NCBI GenBank assembly: GCA_964463135.1
Contig: CAYXBA010000002.1
Location: 248,001 to 312,000, forward strand
Direction: 5' to 3'
DNA length: 64,000 bases
Origin: UBA6898 sp964463135
GTDB lineage: Bacteria; Nitrospirota; Thermodesulfovibrionia; Thermodesulfovibrionales; UBA6898
Shown here: piece by piece, positions 15,013 through 24,205 of the stretch
Layout: every line of letters begins with the position of its first letter
Position numbering within the stretch: position 1 is the stretch's first letter
The notes under the pieces: model-generated
Seen by the model: only the letters and a program-made list of their open reading frames with translations
What the model was told of the DNA's origin: nothing
Database searches by the model: none
Translations under genes and position numbers: made by a program

Positions 15013-17620
15013 GTATGCCGCAGCATTTCTTGTACTTTTTGCCGCTGCCGCAGGGGCAGGCATCATTGCGTCCGACCTTTTTTCCCTTTACAACGGTCTG
15101 TGCCGTGCCGCCTTCACCGCGATTGTATGTTACCGCCTTCTTTTCATTGCGGCTCTTTATGCGCTCCTCCTGATTTCTCTGCACCCGGACCTTAAAGAGT
15201 CTCATCACGATCTCTGTCGCAATTCTGCCGGACAGTTCTCCAAACATATTAAAGGCCTCTTTTTTGTATTCTACGAGAGGGTCCCGCTGCGCGTATCCTC
15301 TCAGGCCAATGCCCTCTTTGAGATGGTCCATTGCCAGGAGATGGTCCTTCCACTGCGAGTCAACGACCTGAAGCAGTATCCACTTCTCCATGTACCGCAT
15401 CATATCACTGCCGATCTCGGACTCTTTATTATCGTAGAAGCTTCTTGCTTCGGCGGCCAGGCTCTCCCTCAGTTCGTCAAGACTGTCCGGCACTTCCTGG
15501 ACCGTAAAATCAAGAAGCCCATACACGGAATCCTTTAATCCTTTGAGGTCCCAATTTTCTTTGTGCTTATCGTCAGGGCAGTGCACGGCCAGTATCTCGT
15601 CAATGCAATCATCAACCATGCCGAAGACCCTCTCCTTAACATCGGTCTCCTGCAGGAGCTCACGCCTGAACGCATAGATCTCCGTTCTCTGTTTGTTCAT
15701 GACATCATCGTATTCGAGCAGATGTTTCCTGATATCAAAGTTTTGAGACTCCACCCGTTTCTGGGCATTCTCAATCGCCTTTGATACCATCTTGTTCTCG
15801 ATCGGCATGCTGTCGTCCATGCCGAGCTTGCCCATGAGGCCGGAGACGCGGTCAGAATAGAATATCCTCATGAGGTCATCTTCCAGGGAGAGATAAAAGC
15901 GGGATGCTCCCGGGTCTCCCTGCCTGCCTGAACGGCCCCTGAGCTGATTGTCTATTCTTCTGGCCTCATGCCTCTCTGTGCCGAGAATGAAAAGGCCGCC
16001 GGCCTCAAGGACCTTTTTCTTGTCCTCTTCACACCGCTGAACTGCTGTTGCAAAAGCAGTGTTCCAGTCGTCTTCTGTGTGGTCAGGCTTGTCCCTGAGC
16101 AGATCCTTTGCTACCGCAGTCGGATTGCCGCCGAGGACGATGTCGGTCCCTCTGCCGGCCATATTGGTCGCAATGGTCACTGCGTGGCTTCTGCCTGCCA
16201 TGACGATGATCTCAGCTTCCTTGTCATGGTATTTGGCATTCAGTACAGAGTGCTTAATGCCGCGCTTCCGCAGAAGACTGCCGAGCAGTTCCGAGCGCTC
16301 GATCGATATGGTACCGACAAGGACCGGCTGTCCTTTTTTGTTGCATTCCTCGATCTGGTTGAGCACGGCATCGAACTTGCCCTTTTCGGTCTTGTAGATC
16401 ATATCAGGATGGTCTTTTCTGACCATAGGCCTGTTCGTGGGTACGACCGTTACATCGAGATTATAGATCTTGGCAAACTCCTCGGCCTCGGTCAAAGCAG
16501 TTCCTGTCATGCCGGAAAGTTTGTTGTACATCCTGAAGAAATTCTGGAACGTGATGGTGGCAAGGGTCTGATTCTCGTTCTCGATCTTTACGCCTTCCTT
16601 GGCTTCAACTGCCTGGTGAAGGCCGTCAGACCAGCGTCTGCCGGGCATGAGCCTGCCGGTGAACTCATCAACGATGATCACCTCTCCGTCATTGACCACA
16701 TAGTCAACATCGCGCTTAAAGAGGTTGTGTGCCTTCAGGGCCTGGAGAATGTGATGTACCAGGTCGATGTTCGCCGGATCATAGAGATTCCCTGCGCCGA
16801 GGAGCCTCTCTGCCTTGATGTTGCCGTCCTCGGTCATGATGACCGTCTTGGCCTTTTCATCAATAGTGAAATCGAGGTCCTTCTGGAGCTTAGGGATGAT
16901 CTTGTCTATCCGGTAGTATTTATCGGTCGATTCTTCTGACGGACCGGATATGATGAGCGGGGTCCTCGCCTCATCGATGAGGATACTGTCCACTTCGTCA
17001 ACAATCGCATAATTGAGCGGCCGCTGGACAAACTGGGAACTCTCATACTTCATGTTGTCCCTGAGGTAGTCAAAACCGAACTCATTATTCGTGCCGTACG
17101 TGATGTCTGCGCCATACGATTCCTGACGCTGTTCATCCGTAAGCCCGTGGACGATTATGCCGGTACTCAGGCCCAGAAAGTTGTACAGGGGGGTCATCCA
17201 TTGCGCATCTCTGCGCGCAAGATAATCGTTGACCGTAACGACATGGACGCCTTTTCCCTCGAGGCCGTTGAGGTACACGGGGAGGGTGGCGACGAGGGTC
17301 TTTCCCTCTCCGGTCTTCATCTCCGCGATCGAGCCCTCATGGAGAACGATGCCGCCGAGGAGCTGGACATCAAAATGGCGCATCTTGAGTACGCGTTTCG
17401 ATGCTTCCCGGCAGACAGCAAACGCTTCAGGCAGAAGGTCATCAAGGGTCTCACCCTGGCTGATGCGCTGCCTGAACTCTCCGGTCTTGGCCTGCAGCTG
17501 GCTGTCAGTGAGTGCTGAAATGCCCTGTTCGAGAACATTAATTTTTTCCACGATCGTAGAGATCCTGCTAATCTCCCGATCATTTTTTGTTCCGATGATC
17601 TTTTTTAATATTCCTAGCAT
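15005..17620 (-). CDS. secA: Preprotein translocase ATPase SecA
   Basis: The 871-residue motor of the Sec pathway, which pushes unfolded proteins through SecYEG using ATP. Seen are the Walker A GEGKT at 104-108 (MKTGEGKTLVA), the DEAD-type box in VDEVDSILIDEARTPL, the GTDIVLGGNP and RGRSGRQGDPG motifs of the second helicase domain, and the C-terminal zinc site in ACPCGSGKKYKKCCG that contacts SecB or ribosomes. Length is normal. The start ATG is followed by the usual GILKKIIGTKNDRE. It heads a minus-strand unit that runs into the GGDEF and MglA-like genes. Confidence 0.97.
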   Translation of the reverse strand: MLGILKKIIGTKNDREISRISTIVEKINVLEQGISALTDSQLQAKTGEFRQRISQGETLDDLLPEAFAVCREASKRVLKMRHFDVQLLGGIVLHEGSIAEMKTGEGKTLVATLPVYLNGLEGKGVHVVTVNDYLARRDAQWMTPLYNFLGLSTGIIVHGLTDEQRQESYGADITYGTNNEFGFDYLRDNMKYESSQFVQRPLNYAIVDEVDSILIDEARTPLIISGPSEESTDKYYRIDKIIPKLQKDLDFTIDEKAKTVIMTEDGNIKAERLLGAGNLYDPANIDLVHHILQALKAHNLFKRDVDYVVNDGEVIIVDEFTGRLMPGRRWSDGLHQAVEAKEGVKIENENQTLATITFQNFFRMYNKLSGMTGTALTEAEEFAKIYNLDVTVVPTNRPMVRKDHPDMIYKTEKGKFDAVLNQIEECNKKGQPVLVGTISIERSELLGSLLRKRGIKHSVLNAKYHDKEAEIIVMAGRSHAVTIATNMAGRGTDIVLGGNPTAVAKDLLRDKPDHTEDDWNTAFATAVQRCEEDKKKVLEAGGLFILGTERHEARRIDNQLRGRSGRQGDPGASRFYLSLEDDLMRIFYSDRVSGLMGKLGMDDSMPIENKMVSKAIENAQKRVESQNFDIRKHLLEYDDVMNKQRTEIYAFRRELLQETDVKERVFGMVDDCIDEILAVHCPDDKHKENWDLKGLKDSVYGLLDFTVQEVPDSLDELRESLAAEARSFYDNKESEIGSDMMRYMEKWILLQVVDSQWKDHLLAMDHLKEGIGLRGYAQRDPLVEYKKEAFNMFGELSGRIATEIVMRLFKVRVQRNQEERIKSRNEKKAVTYNRGEGGTAQTVVKGKKVGRNDACPCGSGKKYKKCCGIHE

Positions 17621-17637
17621 GCATACATATTAAATGA

Positions 17638-17666
17638 ACAGGCCCAATATTTCAAGGAGGGCCTGT
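17638..17666. promoter_or_regulatory. Hairpin between secA and miaB
   Basis: A perfect 8-bp inverted repeat (ACAGGCCC / GGGCCTGT) with a 13-nt loop lies 18 nt upstream of the secA start in the divergent gap. There is no T run on either strand, so it is not a terminator. It could be in the secA leader RNA or an operator; I cannot decide. Confidence 0.4.
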
Positions 17667-17729
17667 CAGTTAAGCGCTTGAAAATCAAGGAAATTTGATG
17701 AAAACAGCAATGCCGTGGTAAATTTTAGG

Positions 17730-19016
17730 ATGAAGAAATTCGTTTATTTCTATACCTATGGCTGCCAGATGAATGTACATGATTCCGAAAAGATGCTCGG
17801 CACCCTTGCGCAGGATGGATACGCGCTTGCCGCAGTGCCGGAAAAGGCTGATCTGATCATTTTCAATACCTGTGCAATTCGGGAAAAGGCAGAGCATAAA
17901 TTTTATAGCCAGCTGGGCAGGATAAAGCATCTTAAAAAGACCAATCCTGCCTTGAAAATTGCGGTTGCCGGATGTGTTGCCCAGGAGTCCAGGCAAAGGG
18001 TGATGAAGAGGGCGCCTTACGTTGATTTTGTGCTCGGGCCCCAGAACCTGCATCTTGTCCGGGACCTGGATACGGCAAAGAAGAGTCTCTATATTGATGA
18101 AAATCCGGAAATAGCTCATCAGGAGTATGAGATGAGCAGGGACAGCACAACACGGGCATGGGTGGCCATAATGTATGGCTGCAATAATTTTTGCAGCTAC
18201 TGCATTGTGCCTTTCACCAGGGGAAGGGAGGTTTCGCGGCCAAGTTCAAGTATCCTGGCTGAGATCCGGGCACTCAAGGAAAAGGGATATAAAGAGGTTA
18301 CGCTTCTCGGCCAGAATGTGAACTCATACCTGAGCAACGTGGATTTTGTCGGCCTGCTTCGCATGATCGACAGGATCGGTATTGAGCGGGTGCGTTTTGT
18401 TACATCTCATCCGAGAGACCTTTCGCCGGCACTGATTGATGCAATGGTTGAGTTGCCGACTCTCTGCAATAACCTTCATCTGCCGCTCCAGTCCGGTTCG
18501 GACGCAATTCTGCAAGCCATGAACAGAAAATATACCTATGCAGAATATTCTGAAAAGATCGGGCAGATCCGCAGGAAGATCCCTTCTATCACCTTGTCTG
18601 CTGACATTATCGTCGGATTTCCGGGTGAATCGGAGAGTGACTTTGAACAGACGGCAAAGGCCATAGAAGAAATTGAGTTCGACGGCATGTTTGCCTTTAA
18701 GTATTCCAAGAGAAAAGGAACCAGGGCGAATGAGATGAGCGGCCAGGTGCCTGATACGGTCAAGGAAGCAAGGCTTGACAGGCTGCTTAAGATGCAGGAA
18801 GCGATCGCCCTCAAGAAGAACAGAACGCTTGAAGGCTCTGTGCAGGAGATACTTGTTGAGGGGTCTTCAGCAACCGATCCTTTGATGCTTATGGGAAGAA
18901 CCAGGACGAACAAGATCGTAACGTTTGACAACAACGGCGCGCCAGAAGGGACTGTCCTGAGCGTTTGCATCGAAAAAGCCCGCCACCACTCCCTTCACGG
19001 GAAAGTAATCATATAG
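17730..19016 (+). CDS. miaB: tRNA-i6A37 methylthiotransferase MiaB
   Basis: A radical SAM methylthiotransferase that turns N6-isopentenyladenosine-37 of tRNAs into its 2-methylthio form. The N-terminal UPF0004 domain has three cluster cysteines (YGCQMNVHDSE, NTCAIREKAEHK, AGCVAQE), the radical SAM motif is NNFCSYCIVPFTRGRE, and a TRAM domain ends the protein (VQEILVEG to HGKVI). The start is the ATG at 17730 (MKKFVYFYTYGCQMN); an in-frame GTG 15 nt upstream is less likely. The next gene is the paralogue mtaB, 6 nt away. Confidence 0.95.
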   Translation: MKKFVYFYTYGCQMNVHDSEKMLGTLAQDGYALAAVPEKADLIIFNTCAIREKAEHKFYSQLGRIKHLKKTNPALKIAVAGCVAQESRQRVMKRAPYVDFVLGPQNLHLVRDLDTAKKSLYIDENPEIAHQEYEMSRDSTTRAWVAIMYGCNNFCSYCIVPFTRGREVSRPSSSILAEIRALKEKGYKEVTLLGQNVNSYLSNVDFVGLLRMIDRIGIERVRFVTSHPRDLSPALIDAMVELPTLCNNLHLPLQSGSDAILQAMNRKYTYAEYSEKIGQIRRKIPSITLSADIIVGFPGESESDFEQTAKAIEEIEFDGMFAFKYSKRKGTRANEMSGQVPDTVKEARLDRLLKMQEAIALKKNRTLEGSVQEILVEGSSATDPLMLMGRTRTNKIVTFDNNGAPEGTVLSVCIEKARHHSLHGKVII

Positions 19017-19022
19017 TTCTGC

Positions 19023-20270
19023 ATGTCGGATAGGAAGATAAGGGTTGCAGTCCTGACCCTCGGCTGCAGGGTAAACCAATCTGAAAGCTCTGTCATAGAG
19101 GGGACCCTCAAAAAACATGACGTTTCTCTCGTTGCATTAGGGGAAAACCCTGATTTTTGCATAATTAATACCTGCACAGTTACCGGAAAGAGCGATGCCA
19201 GTTCGCGGAATCTTATCCGCAGGGCAGCACGAACAGGCGCAAAGGTGATCGTTACCGGATGCTTCTCCCAGCTGAGACGGAACGAAGTTGCTGCGTTCAG
19301 TGGTGTATGCGCGGTCATTCCGACCGCTGATAAGGAAAAGATAGTATCGCACGTGCTCGGTTATGGTGTTGATCCCGTTTATTCGCTGCATGACCGTGCA
19401 CGCCCCTATCTGAAGGTCCAGGACGGATGTAATTTTGGCTGCACGTACTGTGCTGTTCCCCTGGCGCGGGGGAGGTCCAGGAGTCTGCCCATGGAGGATG
19501 CTGTAGCGAGAGCCTCTGATATCGTTCTGGAGGGATATAACGAGGTCGTACTGACCGGAATCCATCTCGGGAGCTACGGCCAGGACCTGTCACCGAAAAC
19601 GAGCCTCGCGCGGCTCGTTAAAGCTATTCTGACATCTACGTCTCTTTTCAGGATCAGGCTCAGCTCGATCGAGATCAACGAAATTGATGATGAACTTGTT
19701 GAACTTCTCGGAGACCCACGGGTATGCAGGCACCTGCACCTGCCTCTGCAAAGCGGCAGCGATCTGGTCCTTGGGCTTATGAAGAGGAATTACACTGTGC
19801 GGACTTACCGGAGGAAGCTTGAGCGGCTCGCCTGCATATCTTCAGATATTGCTCTCGGCACTGACGTGATCGTCGGGTTTCCCGGAGAGGAGCATCCGGA
19901 ATATCTGAGGACCTACGAAATGGTAAAAGAACTCCCTTTTTCTTATGTCCATACCTTTCCATACTCGGCGAGAGTTGGCACATTGGCAGCCAATCTAAAG
20001 CAGCAAATAGCAGGTAATATAATTTGCGATCGGGCTGATGCCCTTAAAGTGCTTAACAGCGCGAAAAAGATGGCCTTCGCATCTACACAGCTGGATAAAA
20101 TCCTTGATGCTGTTGCAGAAGAGGAAGATGCTCAGGGACACTGCGTTTGTACAACGAGCAATTACCTTAAGGTAGAGATGAATGGCAGAAGACTGCAAAG
20201 GGGGAGCGTGGTATTTGTTAGGTCTATAGAGGTTTGTAATGATCATTTGCGCGGAGTTATGATTAGTTAG
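19023..20270 (+). CDS. mtaB: tRNA-t6A37 methylthiotransferase MtaB
   Basis: A 415-residue methylthiotransferase, paralogue of the adjacent MiaB, that converts t6A37 to ms2t6A37 in tRNA. It has the MtaB-type opening LTLGCRVNQSES, then INTCTVTGKSD and VTGCFSQ for the N-terminal cluster, and the radical SAM motif GCNFGCTYCAVPLARGRSRS. LPLQSGSDLVLGLMKRNY matches the family. The C-terminal TRAM region is shorter than in MiaB. It is probably co-transcribed with miaB. Confidence 0.93.
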   Translation: MSDRKIRVAVLTLGCRVNQSESSVIEGTLKKHDVSLVALGENPDFCIINTCTVTGKSDASSRNLIRRAARTGAKVIVTGCFSQLRRNEVAAFSGVCAVIPTADKEKIVSHVLGYGVDPVYSLHDRARPYLKVQDGCNFGCTYCAVPLARGRSRSLPMEDAVARASDIVLEGYNEVVLTGIHLGSYGQDLSPKTSLARLVKAILTSTSLFRIRLSSIEINEIDDELVELLGDPRVCRHLHLPLQSGSDLVLGLMKRNYTVRTYRRKLERLACISSDIALGTDVIVGFPGEEHPEYLRTYEMVKELPFSYVHTFPYSARVGTLAANLKQQIAGNIICDRADALKVLNSAKKMAFASTQLDKILDAVAEEEDAQGHCVCTTSNYLKVEMNGRRLQRGSVVFVRSIEVCNDHLRGVMIS

Positions 20271-20777
20271 TCGTAACTCATTGAATTCATAGACATAATT
20301 TCCTGCCTAATACATAGACAAGGCAGGCCAAAGCCGTATGGACAGACCTGCAGCATACCTTTTCACAATGATATTAACAATCTACCAACAAAAACTGTTC
20401 ATATGTTATGTCCGATAAGATATATTATGTTAAATAACGTGAATAGGTGAAAAGAGTTTGATGCGGGAAGTGACATACGCCTTGGTGCCGAATGTGGGTG
20501 ATTGCATTCTTCGATCCAGAAGGCCCTGCCCAGAAGTTAAAGTTACGTATTTAATGTTTCTTTTAGGAACTTCCTGAATCATGATAATCTAGTTTAAGTT
20601 ATGGATATAACTTAATGATATTAAATTAATAAATCGAGAGAAATAACTGAAGCAGCGACAACAGACCATCTTTTTCTGATATGCACTTACCAGAGAACAG
20701 AAAAAATTTTAAGAAATATGCGGCTTCCTGAGGCCTTTCTTGACTTTTGTTACCAGCCTGATTTATAAAAGACGCAC
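20271..20777. other. 507-bp AT-rich gene-free gap before the tRNA
   Basis: No convincing protein gene is seen. The stretch is clearly richer in A and T than its neighbours. It contains a 7-bp hairpin (CCTGCCT / AGGCAGG at 20302-20327) after mtaB without a T run, and a perfect 9-bp palindrome with a 4-nt loop (TTAAGTTAT GGAT ATAACTTAA, 20594-20615). A 38-codon frame (20461-20577) exists with only a weak ribosome-binding site. An untranslated RNA in 20440-20580 is possible but not supported by any motif I know. Confidence 0.6.
20740..20769 (+). promoter_or_regulatory. Promoter of tRNA-Gly
   Basis: TTGACT (20740-20745), an 18-bp spacer and TATAAA (20764-20769) end 8 nt before the tRNA 5' end, the spacing expected for a sigma-70 tRNA promoter. 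Confidence 0.75.
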
Positions 20778-20852
<75 letters not shown>

Positions 20853-20884
20853 AAAAATCCCTCAAAGACAGAAATGAGCCTTAC

Positions 20885-21412
20885 GTGACCGATAACGGGC
20901 TGATACACATTTACACAGGCGAAGGCAAAGGAAAGACGACCTCTGCTGTCGGACTGACGCTCAGAGCGAAGAACCGCGGCAAACGTATCCTTTTCGCGCA
21001 GTTTTTCAAAGACAGGGATGAAAAGAGCGAGTTGTCGCTCCTTGAGCAATTAGGCGTAAGGATATTAGTTTTCCATACGATCAAATCCCCTTTTTTCTAT
21101 CCCTCCATCGATAGAACTTACCTCAGGGGCGAAACAGAAAAAGCGCTCGAAATCCTTCTTGGATTGATATCCTCCGGTGAATATGACCTTGTGGTTCTGG
21201 ATGAGTTCATATGTCTCGTTTCCGAGGAGATTATTTCAGAGAGTGAAGCCATAGCTTTTTTGCGAAGGAAACCGGCATCTCTTGAGCTGGTTCTTACCGG
21301 CAGGGGTGCTTCGGAAAGAATAATGGCAGAGGCTGACTATGTCACCTGCATGAAACATATTAAGCACCCCTATGACAGGGGGATTAAAGCGCGAAAGGGC
21401 ATTGAGATCTAA
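20885..21412 (+). CDS. cobO: Corrinoid (cob(I)alamin) adenosyltransferase
   Basis: A 175-residue P-loop enzyme of the CobA/CobO/BtuR family, which moves the adenosyl group of ATP to cob(I)alamin to give the B12 coenzyme form. Visible are IHIYTGEGKGKTTSAVGLTL with the P-loop, the FFKDRDEKSE segment, and YDLVVLDEFICLVSEE. The C-terminus is typical (HIKHPYDRGIKARKGIE). The frame stays open through the tRNA gene, so the start must be inside: GTG at 20885 is the only good codon, with a weak GAG upstream. Only 32 nt separate it from the tRNA, so it may be read from the tRNA promoter. Its end overlaps the convergent CDP-alcohol transferase by 4 nt. Confidence 0.88.
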   Translation: MTDNGLIHIYTGEGKGKTTSAVGLTLRAKNRGKRILFAQFFKDRDEKSELSLLEQLGVRILVFHTIKSPFFYPSIDRTYLRGETEKALEILLGLISSGEYDLVVLDEFICLVSEEIISESEAIAFLRRKPASLELVLTGRGASERIMAEADYVTCMKHIKHPYDRGIKARKGIEI

Positions 21413-21981
21413 TTCCCGCCGGTAAACTGTTTCCTCGCATAGAGTATCCTCTGCAGGACCGTGAGATGGGTAAGAGCGGCGAGTACCCATAACACAGGAA
21501 CTATCTGGCCGCTTATGGCTCCCGCAAACAGCAGGATCAGTCGTTCCGGCCTTTCCATGAGGCCATGGTGGCACGAGACGCCGAGCCCTTCAGCCCGAGC
21601 CCGCGCATAACTTATCAGGAGTGACCCAACGAGTGAGATAAGGGCCAGGAAGACCCCTGTCGTCTGTCCGGCATTCCCCAGGTTCCAGGCAACTGCAAGC
21701 AGAATAACAGAATCAGAATACCGGTCAAGCACAGAATCAAGGAATGCACCAAAGGATGTGCCCTGCCCCCTGCTTCTCGCAACCATGCCGTCCAGCATAT
21801 CCAGAAGGCAGGCAGGCAGCAGGCAGAGAGCGCCGAGAGTCAGATTATGCGCCAATAGCAGGCTGGAACCGAGAGTAAGAGTAAAACCAAGAACGGTTAT
21901 GATATTGGGGCTGAGCGGTATTTTTCTTGCAATGGCTTGAAGCGGTTTGTCAAGCGCATGACCGAATTTCTCGCTCAGCAT
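21409..21981 (-). CDS. CDP-alcohol phosphatidyltransferase, probably inositol-phosphate type
   Basis: A 190-residue inner-membrane enzyme with the CDP-alcohol phosphotransferase signature D-x2-DG-x2-AR-x8-G-x3-D-x3-D, seen as DMLDGMVARSRGQGTSFGAF followed by LDSVLDRYSD. Such enzymes couple a CDP-lipid to an alcohol. The gene lies 9 nt downstream of inositol-1-phosphate synthase on the same strand, so the acceptor is probably inositol 1-phosphate, giving phosphatidylinositol phosphate; this is inference from context. The N-terminal LSPNIITVLGFTLTL pattern is typical of the family. Confidence 0.85.
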   Translation of the reverse strand: MLSEKFGHALDKPLQAIARKIPLSPNIITVLGFTLTLGSSLLLAHNLTLGALCLLPACLLDMLDGMVARSRGQGTSFGAFLDSVLDRYSDSVILLAVAWNLGNAGQTTGVFLALISLVGSLLISYARARAEGLGVSCHHGLMERPERLILLFAGAISGQIVPVLWVLAALTHLTVLQRILYARKQFTGGN

Positions 21982-21990
21982 GGCAGACGA

Positions 21991-23088
21991 TCAATGACTG
22001 CGCTTCGCCCTGATGAACTCTTCAACCATTTCCCTTGCAGCGTCATCTGAGAACTGCCTCGGCGGATGCTTCATGAAATAGGCTGACGGCGATATGAGGG
22101 GCCCTGCAGCCTTCCGGTCCCTGCCGAGCCGGCAGCACCGGATAGCATCGATTACAACACCCGAACTGTTCGGGGAGTCCTCGACCGAAAGTCTCATTTC
22201 GAGATGCAGAGGTATATTGCCGAATCCCCTGCCCTCGATCCTTAAAAAGCAGACCTTGTTATCATTCAGCCAGGGTATGTAATCCGAGGGTCCGATATGG
22301 ATATGATCCTGAGAAAGCGGTGACTGCATCTGAGACTGCACTGCCTCGGTCTTGGATATCTTTTTCATGGCAAGCCGCGTGGGGTTCAGCATATTCAGGA
22401 AATCGGTGTTGCCGCCCACGTTTAACTGGTAGGTATGATCTATGGTCACACCCCGGTCCTCGAACAGCTTGGTAAGGTTGCGGTGAATTATGGTTGCGCC
22501 GATCTGGCTCTTGATGTCGTCACCTATTAGGGGAATTCCTTTTTCTTCAAATCTCCTGGCCCAGGACTTCTGCGATGCGATGAATACCGGGATGCAGTTA
22601 ATGAAACTGACGCCGGCCTTCAGGCATGCCTCTGCATAAAATGCCGTGGCCTTTTCAGAACCGACAGGAAGATAGTTCAGCAGAATCTCTGTTCCGGTCG
22701 ATTTCAGGATCCTGGCAACATCAACCGGTTTTCTGTCTGCAGGGATAAATCGGTGGTCATCAGGATAGTGCGCCATGTGGGCGGCAACGCCGTCAAGAAC
22801 ATTTCCCATGCTGACCGTGACCCGCGATTTCGTGCCAAGCTTTTGAAATGCTTTCGTGCAGTTCGGCTTTGCAAAGATGGCTTCATGAAGAGGCTTGCCT
22901 ACCTTGCGCCTGTCGATATCAAATGCGGCTACAACCGTAATATCTGCAGGCAGGTACCCGCCGAGATTATAATGCATCAAGCCCGAGAGCGACGCATTTT
23001 TCCTGTTTTTCCGGTAAAACTCTATGCCCTGGATAAGCGAGCTCGCGCAGTTGCCTACGCCTGCGATGGCAATTCGGATTTCTTTCAT
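21991..23088 (-). CDS. ino1: Inositol-1-phosphate synthase
   Basis: A 365-residue NAD-dependent myo-inositol-1-phosphate synthase that cyclises glucose 6-phosphate. The Rossmann start is IRIAIAGVGNCASSLIQGIE; further typical parts are GYLPADITVVAAFDID, VLDGVAAHM, LLNYLPVGSEKATAFYAEAC, GVSFINCIPVFIAS, PLIGDDIKSQIGATIIHR and NVGGNTDFLNM. Length and motifs match the compact bacterial/archaeal form. It is followed at once by the CDP-alcohol transferase, forming an inositol-lipid pair. It is divergent from mdh. Confidence 0.93.
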   Translation of the reverse strand: MKEIRIAIAGVGNCASSLIQGIEFYRKNRKNASLSGLMHYNLGGYLPADITVVAAFDIDRRKVGKPLHEAIFAKPNCTKAFQKLGTKSRVTVSMGNVLDGVAAHMAHYPDDHRFIPADRKPVDVARILKSTGTEILLNYLPVGSEKATAFYAEACLKAGVSFINCIPVFIASQKSWARRFEEKGIPLIGDDIKSQIGATIIHRNLTKLFEDRGVTIDHTYQLNVGGNTDFLNMLNPTRLAMKKISKTEAVQSQMQSPLSQDHIHIGPSDYIPWLNDNKVCFLRIEGRGFGNIPLHLEMRLSVEDSPNSSGVVIDAIRCCRLGRDRKAAGPLISPSAYFMKHPPRQFSDDAAREMVEEFIRAKRSH

Positions 23089-23228
23089 CTGGAAGCGGGT
23101 TCCCCTTTACAGCTATATTTAATCGTTAACGAAATTTTATATATTAAAGATTCATGTGAAGTCAAGGAATAATGCCTGCTACTTTCTCCTTGCCATTCCT
23201 ATTTTTCTTGCACTATAATATCGCTTCC

Positions 23229-24158
23229 ATGAAAACGAAGATATCGGTCATCGGCGCAGGAAATGTCGGAGCAACAACAGCAGAGCTTATCGCACGGGAT
23301 GGACTTGCCGACATTGTCCTTTTCGATATAGCAGAAGGCATTGCCAAAGGCAAGGCACTCGATATGACCGAGGCCTGTCCCCTCTGGAATTCCTCATCTA
23401 CCGTAATCGGCACGAGCAGTTTTGAGGATACAGCAGGATCGGACATTATCGTGATCACCGCCGGTTTCCCGCGTAAGCCGGGGATGAGCAGGGACGATCT
23501 GCTTCATGCCAATGCTGACGTCATTAAGACGGTCACTGAGGGCACCGTACGATATTCCCCTGACAGCATTATCATTGTTGTTACAAACCCCATGGACGTT
23601 ATGGCCTACACAGCCATGCAGGTATCCCGATTCCCGGGTCAGCGGGTGATCGGCATGGGAGGCGTACTCGACTCGTCGCGATTCAGGGCATTTGTTGCCA
23701 TGGAACTCGGTGTCTCGGCTGAAGACGTGGAAGCGCTTGTTTTGGGAGGACACGGTGATCAGATGGTCCCCCTTCCCCGCTTTACCACGGTCAAGGGAAT
23801 TCCCATTCCCGAACTGATAAGCAAAGACAGGGTTGATCAACTTATCGAGCGTACCCGCAATGGCGGTGCTGAAATTGTAGGACTGCTCAAGACCGGCAGT
23901 GCTTATTATGCACCGGCTGCCGCAGCAGTCCAGATGGCGAAGTCGATCCTTTTTGATGAAAAGAGATTATTGCCTTGCTCTGCGTATCTCGACGGGCAGC
24001 ATGGTATTTCCGGTATTTACCTTGGCGTGCCGGTTATTTTGGGGAGCAAAGGCGTAGAAAAGATCGTAGAACTGAAACTCACGGAAGAAGAAATGACCAT
24101 GTTCAACAGCTCAGCTTCAGCAGTCAGGACCATGATCAATACCCTGAAACTGTCCTGA
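23229..24158 (+). CDS. mdh: Malate dehydrogenase (LDH-like type)
   Basis: A 309-residue NAD-dependent malate dehydrogenase of the LDH-like group. The NAD site is ISVIGAGNVGATTAELI; the substrate loop AGFPRKPGMSRDDLL carries the two arginines that mark malate rather than lactate specificity; the catalytic His lies in VLGGHGDQMVPLP; GMGGVLDSSRFR fits the family. The in-frame region 57 nt upstream is rejected because family members start at MKTKISVIGAG. The NDP kinase gene follows 47 nt later. Confidence 0.96.
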   Translation: MKTKISVIGAGNVGATTAELIARDGLADIVLFDIAEGIAKGKALDMTEACPLWNSSSTVIGTSSFEDTAGSDIIVITAGFPRKPGMSRDDLLHANADVIKTVTEGTVRYSPDSIIIVVTNPMDVMAYTAMQVSRFPGQRVIGMGGVLDSSRFRAFVAMELGVSAEDVEALVLGGHGDQMVPLPRFTTVKGIPIPELISKDRVDQLIERTRNGGAEIVGLLKTGSAYYAPAAAAVQMAKSILFDEKRLLPCSAYLDGQHGISGIYLGVPVILGSKGVEKIVELKLTEEEMTMFNSSASAVRTMINTLKLS

Positions 24159-24205
24159 TAATCGCCCAACCTGATTTTCGAGAAATTTCCCTGGAGGATG
24201 TATAC

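Noticed and set aside
15968..16939. Long frames opposite secA (also opposite clpC, ffh and the coiled-coil gene)
   Set aside because: They are shadows of strongly coding genes on the other strand and show no motif or ribosome-binding site.
20461..20577. 38-codon small frame in the AT-rich gap
   Set aside because: The ribosome-binding site is weak, composition is not gene-like, and there is no recognisable sequence.
23975..24205. Upstream extension of the NDP kinase-like frame into mdh
   Set aside because: It overlaps the coding part of mdh, and a good ribosome-binding site precedes the ATG at 24206.
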